Assembly (NCBI GenBank): GCA_029288425.1
Contig: JARIHD010000014.1
Location: forward strand, 1-42,468
DNA: 42,468 nt
Direction of reading: 5' to 3'
Origin: Candidatus Saccharimonadota bacterium
Lineage (GTDB): Bacteria > Patescibacteriota > Saccharimonadia > Saccharimonadales > UBA4665
The translations under genes and the position numbers were made by a program. Within the stretch, counting starts at the first letter, position 1. Each line of letters opens with the position of its first letter. Of this stretch, positions 1-7,199 are shown piece by piece. A model generated the notes under the pieces. The model saw only the letters and a list, made by a program, of their open reading frames with translations. It was not told the DNA's origin and did not search any database.

Positions 1-34
1 GTCTCGTGGGCTCGGAGATGTGTATAAGAGACAG
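1..34 (+). other. Illumina Nextera adaptor remnant (not genomic)
   Basis: These bases are identical to the Nextera Read-2 transposase adaptor, ending in the 19-bp Tn5 mosaic end AGATGTGTATAAGAGACAG at 16-34. Genomic sequence therefore begins at 35. A GTG inside the adaptor at 20 creates a false N-terminus (MYKRQ) on the first reading frame. The residue shows that the contig came from a Nextera-type library that was incompletely trimmed, and that this end is an assembly end rather than a biological boundary. Confidence 0.98.
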
Positions 35-76
35 CAATCGACTGTCCAGGAAAGAAGTGGCAATGGGGTGCGTGAC

Positions 77-1213
77 ATGCTGAGTCGGGTGGCTGCTACT
101 GTGGCGCTTGGGACATGCTTGTTTATGGGTGCGGAGCAAAATGCCACTGCAGCTCCAACTGAGGTAATGTCCACGGCTCAGCCCCAGCCAGAGCAAAACC
201 CTTTATTGCTGTATGGTGGTTTGGCGGCGGGTTTCTTGGGTCTTATCGCATCGACTACTCTTGGCGCAGTCACGCGGCGCAGACAAACCCAGGAAAATAC
301 ACGAAAGGAATTTAACACCGCCGGTAGAGAGGCTAGTAAAGCGACTCGTGTTTCAGAGCTTCAGCCCCTCAATGCCTATGCCGAGCGTCGTGATTATGCG
401 CCTGAAGTGTTCGACCTATCAAGAACGATCTTGTTGGACCGCCGCGGCGAGCTTGAAACCTTACGACGGGACTTCAAGGGTGACGCCGCGGCCCTTGAAC
501 ATGAAGTCAGGACAAGACGTAACACCGCTAGACAGGTTGTTAATTTATTCATTAAAACGCTGCCAGTCGCGCGTAAAGAGATGCACGGTCCCAGTATCAC
601 CCACCGGATTAAACGTTGGCGCGGCAAAGATAATATGTATAACCTTGAAAAAAAGACCGGAAGTGCACCTTTATCTCCCGAAGAATTACTTCTAAACGCC
701 AAGGGCGCTAACTTTGACGATCTTAGGGATATAAAAAGAGTTGACTTAAGCCACATCAACTTAACGGGCGCCGGATTTCAAAATACCCGATTAGTGCTTG
801 TGGATTTTACCGGAAGTCGTTTGGTCGAGACACAACTAAAGGGGTCGGTTCTGAGAGCGTGCAGCCTTGCTGGTGCTGACCTACGAGCCGCATACCTTGA
901 CGGTGCCACAATTATGAACTGCGTAGTAGATAAAAATACGAAATTCGGCAACCTTCCGGACGAGCATATTGATGCCCGACACGAAAATCTCAAGCCTGAA
1001 GCCCCCGACGAGTACCGTGGCACACCACGAGCAGTACTTAAAAATCTTGTTCCTGACGATGGTATGACCCGTGGCGATGTTATCGAACTGGTTCACGGCT
1101 GGCAGCGTAACGGCCTCAAATTACTTGAGGGCAGCGACCGCGACTACTTTTTGAATCCGGTCGATGATCCCACCCACCCGGATCATTTCGGAGTCCAGAT
1201 TCCACTATGGTAA
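77..1213 (+). CDS. membrane protein with C-terminal pentapeptide repeats
   Basis: No specific function is recognised. The ATG at 77 gives about 378 aa beginning with a signal-peptide-like stretch (MLSRVAATVALGTCLFMG) followed by a second hydrophobic segment (LLLYGGLAAGFLGLIAS) and a basic TRRR stop-transfer, so the protein is probably membrane anchored with the rest in the cytoplasm. The central part is charged and helical. Near residues 210-290 there is a run of A(D/N)LXX-like pentapeptides (VDLSHINLTGAGF, LAGADLRAAYLDGA), which normally fold as a right-handed quadrilateral beta-helix. The start is uncertain: the frame is open back to base 35, and a GTG at 68 is also possible with a GGAAAGAAG stretch upstream, so the gene could be cut by the contig end. 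Confidence 0.7.
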   Translation: MLSRVAATVALGTCLFMGAEQNATAAPTEVMSTAQPQPEQNPLLLYGGLAAGFLGLIASTTLGAVTRRRQTQENTRKEFNTAGREASKATRVSELQPLNAYAERRDYAPEVFDLSRTILLDRRGELETLRRDFKGDAAALEHEVRTRRNTARQVVNLFIKTLPVARKEMHGPSITHRIKRWRGKDNMYNLEKKTGSAPLSPEELLLNAKGANFDDLRDIKRVDLSHINLTGAGFQNTRLVLVDFTGSRLVETQLKGSVLRACSLAGADLRAAYLDGATIMNCVVDKNTKFGNLPDEHIDARHENLKPEAPDEYRGTPRAVLKNLVPDDGMTRGDVIELVHGWQRNGLKLLEGSDRDYFLNPVDDPTHPDHFGVQIPLW

Positions 1214-1233
1214 GTGATCTGACATCGAGTATA

Positions 1234-1286
1234 TTGCAAATCAGAGTAAAATATTCTATAGTTATGTCCTGTAGACCGAGTATAAT
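1234..1286 (+). promoter_or_regulatory. promoter region upstream of the proline-rich protein gene
   Basis: TTGCAA at 1234-1239 and TATAGT at 1257-1262 are separated by 17 bp. A second -10-like TATAAT lies at 1281-1286. Either would leave a leader of 35-60 nt before the ATG at 1328, where only a weak TGGA precedes the start. Confidence 0.5.
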
Positions 1287-1327
1287 AAAAAAGTAATCTA
1301 AATACTACATTAACCGCCCTTGGAATT

Positions 1328-2938
1328 ATGGAACGAACCCCGACTAAGTCCGGTGAAGAAGATAACAGCAACAAGAAGCGTCCAGCGATAGAGGCATATT
1401 TCTCGAATGTGGTGCGGCCTGTTGAGTCATTGCGCCTCATACCCAATCCGGAAACAAAACCGGAGGTGCGCCGCGTTGTTCCTATCATACCTGAAGCCAT
1501 AGTGCTGTTTGACCGCCAAGGAGATTCTGAGGCCAAAGATGGCAAAGAGCCTGAAAAATCTGCCGACAACGAATCCGAAACAGAGGAAGATACTAAAAAG
1601 TCCGAAGAGGCCGAAAAAGAAGAAACGACCGAAGCCACAACCGGAGCAAAACGATTTAAGGCACCATTTCGACCCGTCATACCGCGCGTTCCGGCTGTAA
1701 CGCCCATGCCTGTGGCCGGACCAAAATCCGAACTCAAGATGCCGCCCTCCGCCGAAACTTCCGAGTCCCAAAAAGACCATGGCACCGGGCTGCCTAACGA
1801 CGCCGAAGCGGCGACTGTCGCGTCCACGCCTGAACAGCCGGTCACTCCTTCGTTTGAAGCCCAGCACGGATCTTTGTTTGACGCCTTCGGTGAACTGCCG
1901 GCCATCGAAGATTACGCCGAAGATGATGCAGATGCACCCGCTATGCCAACGGTTACGCAGCCTCCATACGCTGCGCCATCGCCCGGCGCACAGGCTGCAA
2001 GCCCCAACCAATGGCCGCAGTATAAATATTATGTGCCGAATCCGAATACTCCGCCGCCACCCGGCGGAGCCACCGGGCGTGGTGCGCAGCCCCCTGTTCC
2101 GCCTCAGCCTACTGCAGGTATGGGAGGGGGTGGTGTGCCGCCACTGAACCCGAACATGTATCCGCTTGCGAGTAATGGCGGAGGAAGCGGGCCGAATTAC
2201 AATATCGTACCGGCCGCAGCAAATATCCCACTTGCCCCTACGAATGAAAAACGAACGGCCGTTGATCCTCTTGCCCGTCTTATGGGTGTCGGCAACTGGA
2301 TCGGCAACCGCCGTACACGGAAAAAACTCGGTAATCGCATAGATCGGCTGCAATCGAATACCAATCAAGATATCGCTGGGCTGCAATCACGACAGGGTCA
2401 GTTCGAACAAAAACAGCGTAACCAGGCTCAGGAAATACGAAATATACAAATGCAGTCCGCAGAGCGTCCGGCCGCGGTAGCCGCCCCTGTGACTTTGGCT
2501 TCCGAAATGCAGCCTCAGCAGATAGCAGTGTCGGAGACGCATCCGCAGCTTGCCGAGGTTAAGCAAAAGTCCAGTACGTGGCTCAATATGAATGTCAATA
2601 AGCGCGGCGAGGTCGTAAACAGCACGCAGGAATTCGGCCAAGGCTTTCACCAGGAGCGCCGCCAGGAAGTTCAGCGCGACCGCCTGGGTGATAGTGCTGC
2701 AGCCGGTGCGGTCAGTCTGATGGGCGTCCAGCAGGATCAGCATGCGCCCATCCGCTATGACTCGTCATTGCCAAGCGGTATGACCACGCCAGCCCTTCCG
2801 CAGGGTATGCCTACACACATCGATCCTCAGCATCAACTGACTTCAGATAACAAAAAAACTTCCAGCGTACCCGGCCCTGTCTTTTGGATCATGCTGGCAA
2901 TCATTGTTGCCGCATTCTTCGCTGCCGCATTTATTTAG
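1328..2938 (+). CDS. proline-rich acidic tail-anchored membrane protein
   Basis: This is an unrecognised 536-aa protein. Residues about 60-110 are highly acidic and lysine-rich (many E, D and K), residues about 115-300 are rich in proline, alanine and glycine with PPPPGG-type runs, and residues about 320-380 contain a polar, glutamine-rich helical segment that could form a coiled coil. The last about 22 residues (VFWIMLAIIVAAFFAAAFI) form a single membrane helix at the extreme C-terminus, so the protein should be tail-anchored with almost all of it cytoplasmic. Low complexity makes homology calls unreliable. It ends 8 bp inside the convergent Mur ligase gene. Its scaffold-like build suggests a cell-envelope or division-site organiser, which is only an inference. 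Confidence 0.75.
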   Translation: MERTPTKSGEEDNSNKKRPAIEAYFSNVVRPVESLRLIPNPETKPEVRRVVPIIPEAIVLFDRQGDSEAKDGKEPEKSADNESETEEDTKKSEEAEKEETTEATTGAKRFKAPFRPVIPRVPAVTPMPVAGPKSELKMPPSAETSESQKDHGTGLPNDAEAATVASTPEQPVTPSFEAQHGSLFDAFGELPAIEDYAEDDADAPAMPTVTQPPYAAPSPGAQAASPNQWPQYKYYVPNPNTPPPPGGATGRGAQPPVPPQPTAGMGGGGVPPLNPNMYPLASNGGGSGPNYNIVPAAANIPLAPTNEKRTAVDPLARLMGVGNWIGNRRTRKKLGNRIDRLQSNTNQDIAGLQSRQGQFEQKQRNQAQEIRNIQMQSAERPAAVAAPVTLASEMQPQQIAVSETHPQLAEVKQKSSTWLNMNVNKRGEVVNSTQEFGQGFHQERRQEVQRDRLGDSAAAGAVSLMGVQQDQHAPIRYDSSLPSGMTTPALPQGMPTHIDPQHQLTSDNKKTSSVPGPVFWIMLAIIVAAFFAAAFI

Positions 2939-4235
2939 TGCTCTTCTGAAAACTTTTACGGAGCCATTCGTCGAGACTGCCACCACCACCAGCGCTGAGA
3001 GCGATTACTAGTTGACCTTGGGCTGCATGGGTCTGAATGGACTCCTTCAGATTATCGTCCAGCGCCGCGGGTTGAGCTTTTGTCTGGGCTTCGGTGCTTA
3101 GCAGGCCGATCAGATCTTTGGGTGCCAGAATTTTGAGCTTGGGATCTTCACGCGCCAGGTAACTCGGTACAATGTACAGCTGTTTAATGTTGTCAAAAAG
3201 CTCCCGTAAGTCGTCTTTTATAAAATGCTGCCGGGTGTTATGCAGGCCTTCGTATACAACCACGACGTTTCCCGGATTGGTCTCTTCGGCGACCTGCAAG
3301 GCCCCGCGGATTTTGGGCGGCGTGTGTGCGTAATCGGTATAAATATTCGGAGCGATCCGTTCAAAGCGCCGCGAAACGCCGGGAAAATTATTCAGGTGAG
3401 TTAGTAATTGATCGAGGGGCTGGTTGGTCAGAGCGGCCACGGCATGCGCTACCTGCCAGGCGTCCAGGCGGTTTACGCCGCCGGGAAGAGTGAGTGCGGT
3501 GTCGATCTGTGGGTCATGTCCGTCCAGGATGGTGATGCTTGGATTCACTGCAAGTTCCAGACGTTCGACGTCTTCTTGCCATAGAAAAGTGTGCCTCGAC
3601 TGGGTCAAAAATTGCCGAAATGCCTGATTGTACGATTCTCGTGTGGGGTAGATATCCGGATGGTCCCAGTCAATACCGGTGATGAGCGACAGGTGTGGTT
3701 TAAATGCCAAAAAATTGCGGTCAAATTCATCTGCCTCGTATATAAAATATTCAGCGTCGTCACTAAATTCACCCATGTCGCCAAAGCTGAACTTTGCACC
3801 GACTGAATAGTTAACAGGAATGGCCAGCTGCTTGAAGAGCCAAATAGCCATAGCAGTAGTGGTGGTTTTGCCGTGCGTGCCGGCGACGGCGATTAATTTT
3901 TGTTTTTTTTGTTCGAGCAGGAGGTTTAAAAATTCGTCGCGTTTGGTGGCTTTGATGTCCTGGTCGGCGCAAAACTTTAGCTCGGGCGCGTCCGGAAACT
4001 CGATGGGCAGCGCAGAAGTGTATACAAACCAGTCGATTGGTTTTTGAGCGTGGACCTCCGCAATCTGGTCATAGCTCTGGCCGACATGAATATTGGTTAC
4101 GTCGTGGTCACGCAAATATGACAAATATGAGCTGTTCTGTTTGTCCGAACCGGAAACGTCGTATCCCGCCTTTTTGGCGATCAATGCCAGCGGGCCAATG
4201 GCCGCGCCGCCGATGCCCGAGAAATAGATGTGCAT
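2931..4235 (-). CDS. murC: Mur ligase, MurC-like (UDP-N-acetylmuramate--L-alanine ligase)
   Basis: The 434-aa protein has the three-domain Mur ligase layout. The N-terminal Rossmann motif GIGGAAIGPLA (residues 7-17) with GSDKQNS is typical of MurC/Mpl. The ATP-binding loop GTHGKTTTT is at 119-127, the acidic motif YEADEFDRNF at about 167-176, DHPDIYPT at 191-198, and the DYAHTPPKI motif of the C-terminal ligase domain follows. MurC joins L-alanine to UDP-MurNAc in the cytoplasm as the first step of the peptidoglycan stem peptide. It is somewhat shorter than usual MurC (about 450-490 aa); the Mpl recycling ligase is the alternative, but EADEFDRNF fits MurC better. The start is 6 nt after a TGCTAGACT extended -10, suggesting a leaderless mRNA. 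The 3' end overlaps the convergent upstream gene by 8 bp. Confidence 0.85.
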   Translation of the reverse strand: MHIYFSGIGGAAIGPLALIAKKAGYDVSGSDKQNSSYLSYLRDHDVTNIHVGQSYDQIAEVHAQKPIDWFVYTSALPIEFPDAPELKFCADQDIKATKRDEFLNLLLEQKKQKLIAVAGTHGKTTTTAMAIWLFKQLAIPVNYSVGAKFSFGDMGEFSDDAEYFIYEADEFDRNFLAFKPHLSLITGIDWDHPDIYPTRESYNQAFRQFLTQSRHTFLWQEDVERLELAVNPSITILDGHDPQIDTALTLPGGVNRLDAWQVAHAVAALTNQPLDQLLTHLNNFPGVSRRFERIAPNIYTDYAHTPPKIRGALQVAEETNPGNVVVVYEGLHNTRQHFIKDDLRELFDNIKQLYIVPSYLAREDPKLKILAPKDLIGLLSTEAQTKAQPAALDDNLKESIQTHAAQGQLVIALSAGGGGSLDEWLRKSFQKSTK

Positions 4236-4241
4236 GCTTCC

Positions 4242-4259
4242 AGTCTAGCATGTTACACT
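4242..4259. promoter_or_regulatory. divergent -10 boxes between murC and a membrane protein gene
   Basis: On the minus strand TGCTAGACT places a -10 (4247-4242) 6 nt before the murC start. On the plus strand TGTTACACT is an extended -10 (hexamer 4254-4259) that would start transcription near 4266, which rules out the in-frame ATG at 4250 and supports 4289 as the start of the plus-strand gene. Confidence 0.5.
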
Positions 4260-4288
4260 TTAAGGGAATTAAAAAAAGCATAAAAACG

Positions 4289-4897
4289 ATGGACAAAAAG
4301 CAACTTCACCACATTTGGACCGCGCGCATTCGTCTGGTGAGGGTGTGGTATTTGCTGCTGCCATTTTTGCTGTTTTCTTTGGTTGCCGTATTGGGATTGC
4401 GAGCCAACAATCTACGCATGATTGAGCTGCGAAACAACCTATACGCCGCCGATGAAAAGGGCGAAAACGTCGAGCAGGCACTGCAAGAACTGCGCGTTCA
4501 CGTCTATAGTCACATGAACACCGATCTTTCGGGCGGCGGCTCGGGGGTGTATCCGCCCATTCAGCTGAAATATACGTACGAACGCCTGCAGGAATCCGAA
4601 CGTCAAAAAGCACAGGCTCAAAATGCCGATCTGTATACGACCGCTCAGCATTTCTGCGAGGCACAAAACAGTTCTGACTTTTCGGGCCGCAACCGCGTGC
4701 CTTGTATCGAAAAGTACGTTTCCGAACACGGTGCCGCCAAGCCGCGTATCGTTCCTGATGCCATGTATAAATTCGATTTCGTATCACCCAACTGGTCTCC
4801 CGATCTGGCTGGATTTAGTATAATCTTGGCTGTTTTGTCCGGTGCCATGGCCGCACTGCGAATATGTGCTGGTATCGCTGCAAAAAGATTATTCTGA
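4289..4897 (+). CDS. membrane protein with two terminal TM helices and an extracytoplasmic domain
   Basis: This is a 202-aa protein of unknown function. One membrane helix near residues 19-38 (VWYLLLPFLLFSLVAVLGL) and a second at the C-terminus (LAGFSIILAVLSGAMAAL) flank a polar domain of about 130 aa with a helical region (NLYAADEKGENVEQALQELR) and two cysteines (CEAQNSS and VPCIEKY) that could form a disulfide outside the membrane. The frame is open upstream to 4037, but that part is antisense to murC, and the promoter near 4254-4259 makes ATG 4289 the best start. It appears to be a single-gene unit transcribed divergently from murC. Confidence 0.75.
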   Translation: MDKKQLHHIWTARIRLVRVWYLLLPFLLFSLVAVLGLRANNLRMIELRNNLYAADEKGENVEQALQELRVHVYSHMNTDLSGGGSGVYPPIQLKYTYERLQESERQKAQAQNADLYTTAQHFCEAQNSSDFSGRNRVPCIEKYVSEHGAAKPRIVPDAMYKFDFVSPNWSPDLAGFSIILAVLSGAMAALRICAGIAAKRLF

Positions 4898-4931
4898 TGT
4901 ATGGATTCAGGACGGTGACAGCGCCGCGTAG

Positions 4932-5471
4932 TTACGGTTCGTCTTTGACGAGCGATAACACGGTGACTCCGGGTAATGATTGCAAGGTTTTGGTTTTGAT
5001 GGCGATCTTTGCGCCTCTGAGGCCGCCGCCGACAATCACAATATCGTGCTTGAGTAGCAACTCATCAACGAGAATCCGCCAATCTGCCGGCAAGCCGATG
5101 GGTGTGACGCCTCCAAACTCCATGCCCGATAAGGTCAGGGCGATGTCCATTGGGGCAAAAGAGATCTTTCGGGCATCAAGTGTTTTTTTGATGACACCAT
5201 TTACGTCAGCCCGGCCAGTAGCTGGAACCAAGCAGGCTACATACCAGGTCCGATCGGCCCGCTTGGCCTGTATGATGAGACAATTGGCCGATATATCTAG
5301 GCCGACGCCGTAATGTTTGCAAAAGGCTGCCGTATCCGAAAGTGACGGGTCTATGGGCGCAACGAAAATGCCGGCGGTTCTATCGGGGCCGCGCAATCTT
5401 TCTGCTACGGGTGCCGCGACTAAATCGTAGTGCTCATGAATGGGTTGAAAGTCGAGTGTGCCGATCTTCAT
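4932..5471 (-). CDS. YbaK/EbsC-type aminoacyl-tRNA deacylase domain protein
   Basis: The 179-aa protein fits the stand-alone YbaK/ProX editing-domain family, which hydrolyses mischarged aminoacyl-tRNAs in trans (for example Cys-tRNA-Pro or Ala-tRNA-Pro). The diagnostic stretch is GMEFGGVTPIGLP near residue 116, preceded by ADVNGVIKKTLDARKISFAP, which supplies the conserved lysine region, and followed by VGGGLRGAKIAIKT. The length agrees with the family. The exact substrate cannot be told from sequence. The start lies about 12 nt after a TGTTATGAT extended -10, and a terminator at 5494-5519 separates it from the next minus-strand gene, so it is probably its own unit. Confidence 0.8.
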   Translation of the reverse strand: MKIGTLDFQPIHEHYDLVAAPVAERLRGPDRTAGIFVAPIDPSLSDTAAFCKHYGVGLDISANCLIIQAKRADRTWYVACLVPATGRADVNGVIKKTLDARKISFAPMDIALTLSGMEFGGVTPIGLPADWRILVDELLLKHDIVIVGGGLRGAKIAIKTKTLQSLPGVTVLSLVKDEP

Positions 5472-5493
5472 ATTCTTGTTTCCATCATAACAA

Positions 5494-5519
5494 AAAGGAG
5501 CCCCATCTGGAGCTCCTTT
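5494..5519 (-). terminator. intrinsic terminator downstream of the 5538-6170 gene
   Basis: AAAGGAGC (5494-5501) pairs with GCTCCTTT (5512-5519). On the minus strand it is followed by a T run (complement of 5492-5496), as expected for termination of the gene that stops at 5538. A T-rich run on the plus strand (5517-5525) makes it look bidirectional. Confidence 0.8.
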
Positions 5520-5537
5520 ATTTTTACAACAGTGCCC

Positions 5538-6170
5538 TTACTGCTTTTTATTTGTGTTCGTATTCGAGGTGTTGCTTTCTGTTGTTGACTGGCTCTGTTG
5601 CGTGCTGTTGGTGGTTTCGCTACAGTTCTGACCGTTCGGATTCTGGTCTTTGAACTGCTGGATGGCCTTGGCGACCTTGCCATCGCTCTTGAGGTTTTCC
5701 CAGAAACTGACTTGATCACGGTTGATGATCATTTGATCGGTTGGACCATGCAGTTCACAGCCGAGTTTTACGAGCGAGAAGCTGGTTTGCTGCTGAGCGT
5801 TCTTATCTTTTGAGTCTGGCTGTTGCTGCGAGTTGAGGTAGTAGATGTTTTGCAGATCTACGAAGTGGTCGTTAACCTGGGCAACGGTGCCGAAGTAGAC
5901 CTGACCGTTCGTTAGAAAGACTGCCTGATACTTGCTCTCGTCAATGTAGCCCGATTCTTTGTCTTTTCCAAAGTACAACAAGATGGCAATAGCAAGAGCC
6001 AATATAGTACCGGAAAAGAGAAGTACAACTACGATAATGCGCAGCCAACGTGGCTCGCGGTTTACTACTTTTTTTAAGCCGTCGCTTCCAGCTGTAACAG
6101 ATGCCGAACTTTGGCTGCTAGGTCTTGCTGGTTGAGACTGATTGTTCGCATTGCGATGCAAAAAATCCAT
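5538..6170 (-). CDS. single-pass membrane protein with a conserved extracytoplasmic domain
   Basis: This is a 210-aa protein of unknown function. A short polar N-terminus (residues 1-45, rich in S, Q and A) precedes one TM helix at about 46-67 (IIVVVLLFSGTILALAIAILLYF). The outer domain has the ordered motif YQAVFLTNGQVYFG, then NDHFVDLQNIYYL, then LGCELHGPTDQMIINRDQVSFWENL, suggesting a small beta-rich fold. The last about 35 residues are low-complexity S, T, N and Q. I recall this type from Saccharibacteria genomes but cannot assign a role. It has its own promoter (6210-6239, minus), a GGGGGA ribosome-binding site about 6 nt before the start, and a terminator at 5494-5519. Confidence 0.8.
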   Translation of the reverse strand: MDFLHRNANNQSQPARPSSQSSASVTAGSDGLKKVVNREPRWLRIIVVVLLFSGTILALAIAILLYFGKDKESGYIDESKYQAVFLTNGQVYFGTVAQVNDHFVDLQNIYYLNSQQQPDSKDKNAQQQTSFSLVKLGCELHGPTDQMIINRDQVSFWENLKSDGKVAKAIQQFKDQNPNGQNCSETTNSTQQSQSTTESNTSNTNTNKKQ

Positions 6171-6209
6171 TTGGTTCCCCCGCCCTTAAAATACTTTTCT
6201 ATAGGCATA

Positions 6210-6239
6210 AGTGTAATACATAACATACACAAGTTGCAA
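6210..6239 (-). promoter_or_regulatory. promoter for the 5538-6170 membrane protein gene
   Basis: Read on the minus strand, TTGCAA (6239-6234) and TACACT (6215-6210) are 18 bp apart. Transcription would start near 6203, leaving a leader of about 30 nt that contains a GGGGGA Shine-Dalgarno. Confidence 0.6.
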
Positions 6240-6268
6240 ACCCAAGATGGCCCCAAGATACAAAAAAG

Positions 6269-6298
6269 TTGACAAATGAAAATTGGTCAGAGTATGGT
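6269..6298 (+). promoter_or_regulatory. promoter for the 66-aa conserved protein gene
   Basis: A consensus TTGACA (6269-6274) is followed after 18 bp by TATGGT (6293-6298). The predicted start of transcription near 6305 lies downstream of the in-frame ATG at 6276 and so excludes it as the translation start. Confidence 0.7.
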
Positions 6299-6341
6299 AG
6301 GGATACCATTACTAATGCATAAGAGAGGGAGAAATCTAGCA

Positions 6342-6542
6342 ATGGGCTACACGCACACAAACTCGAAGGGTACTACTTACTACCTGAACTCGAAAAAGGT
6401 AACTCTTCGTGGTGGTAAAGAGCAGACCATTTACTACTTCAGTAAGGACGAGCGTCCTGAGACTGCCGCAGACTTGCCTGCCGGTTTTGTGGTCAATGAA
6501 AACGTACGCAACGGCTTCCTTACCGTTAAGCGCGAAAAATAG
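6342..6542 (+). CDS. small conserved protein of 66 aa
   Basis: MGYTHTNSKGTTYYLNSKKV begins a compact basic protein with the pattern YYLNSKKVTLRGGKEQTIYYFSK, then DLPAGFVVNENVRNGFLTVKR. It has no membrane segment or signal peptide. A similar short protein is common in Saccharibacteria and related CPR genomes, from memory, and its function is unknown. The start at 6342 is set by AGAGGGAG about 11 nt upstream and by the promoter at 6269-6298; the longer open frame from 6276 would start upstream of the transcript. With its own strong promoter and terminator it is a well-insulated and probably highly expressed gene. Confidence 0.85.
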   Translation: MGYTHTNSKGTTYYLNSKKVTLRGGKEQTIYYFSKDERPETAADLPAGFVVNENVRNGFLTVKREK

Positions 6543-6552
6543 TTTTTATTTC

Positions 6553-6595
6553 AAAACACCTTCTGGTTGTTCGGATCCGAAGGTGTTTTGTTTTT
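6553..6595 (+). terminator. intrinsic terminator after the 66-aa protein gene
   Basis: AAAACACCTTC (6553-6563) pairs perfectly with GAAGGTGTTTT (6579-6589), an 11-bp stem with a 15-nt loop, followed by a T-rich tail to 6595. Confidence 0.9.
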
Positions 6596-6644
6596 CTCCC
6601 CTCTCTCCCTTCGTATTTCTCTTCTCATATCTGTTCGCTATCAA

Positions 6645-6653
6645 TGTTATAGT
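6645..6653 (+). promoter_or_regulatory. extended -10 upstream of the decayed ydeI-like gene
   Basis: TGTTATAGT is an extended -10 element (hexamer 6648-6653), with an expected transcription start near 6660. Confidence 0.45.
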
Positions 6654-6684
6654 AGGAGGCATATGAAACCCATAGGACTTGATG

Positions 6685-7141
6685 ATGCCCGTTCCAGAAC
6701 TGCCAATCCTAGCATTTGAATCTGCTTCCGCATTTGAAGCGTGGCTCGCCGCAAATTATCTGGAACCGTCCGGCTTGTGGCTCAAGATCGCAAAAAAAGC
6801 CTTGGGTATTCCTTCGGTAACGCACGACGAAGCTCTGGACATTGCACTATGCTATGGCTGGATTGACGGACATCGAAAAGGTTTCGATGACCAGTTTTTC
6901 ATCCAGAAATTTACACGGCCGTTGGGATATCGCCTATGAATCCGCCCAAAACATGATCTTTCCGGAAGATTTTATGCTGGCGCTCCAAAAGAACGGGCCG
7001 GCATATGAATACTTTAAGACACTCAGTAAAAGCAGTGTGTATGTGATTGCCTTTCGTTTGACTACCGCTAAAACTCCCGAAACGAGACAGCGCCGTTTTG
7101 AAGCCTTGATGGCTATGCTGGAGCGCGGCGAGTTTAGGTAG
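6685..7141 (+). pseudogene. YdeI/OmpD-associated family gene with internal deletion and frameshift
   Basis: The first part reads like the N-terminal half of YdeI-family proteins (LAFESASAFEAWLAANY, then ALCYGWIDGHRKGFDDQFFIQKFT). The frame then closes at 6939. From about 6915 the next frame continues with the C-terminal half (GRWDIAYESAQNMIFPEDF, then TAKTPETRQRRFEALMAML) to the stop at 7141. The middle of the family, including the PRRPRSxWSKIN segment that follows FxQKFTP, is absent, so roughly 35-40 codons plus a frame change have been lost near 6910-6922. AGGA at 6674-6677 supports ATG 6685 as the original start. Either the gene is decayed or the deletion is an assembly or amplification error. 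YdeI-type proteins are annotated as protecting against some bacteriocins; that role is unlikely to survive here. Confidence 0.8.
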
Positions 7142-7162
7142 CGTTGCTCGTTCGCCTTGGAA

Positions 7163-7191
7163 TTGAACAAGATTAAATAATATTTTATAAT
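7163..7191 (+). promoter_or_regulatory. promoter of the dus gene (leaderless)
   Basis: TTGAAC (7163-7168), 17 bp, then a perfect TATAAT (7186-7191). Only 8 nt separate the -10 from the ATG at 7200, so transcription should begin at or next to the start codon. Confidence 0.8.
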
Positions 7192-7199
7192 AAGTGTTA

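Noticed and set aside
20-76. Start of the first gene at GTG 20 (MYKRQ...).
   Set aside because: The GTG and following codons lie in the Nextera adaptor; real sequence begins at 35, and in-frame GTG 68 or ATG 77 are more credible.
1427-2386. 319-aa reverse frame opposite the proline-rich protein gene.
   Set aside because: It is a mirror of a codon-biased GC-rich gene on the other strand; its product is low-complexity and lacks start signals.
4037-4288. Longer N-terminus for the 4289 membrane protein.
   Set aside because: It is antisense to murC, and a promoter -10 lies at 4254-4259; ATG 4289 gives a normal TM protein.
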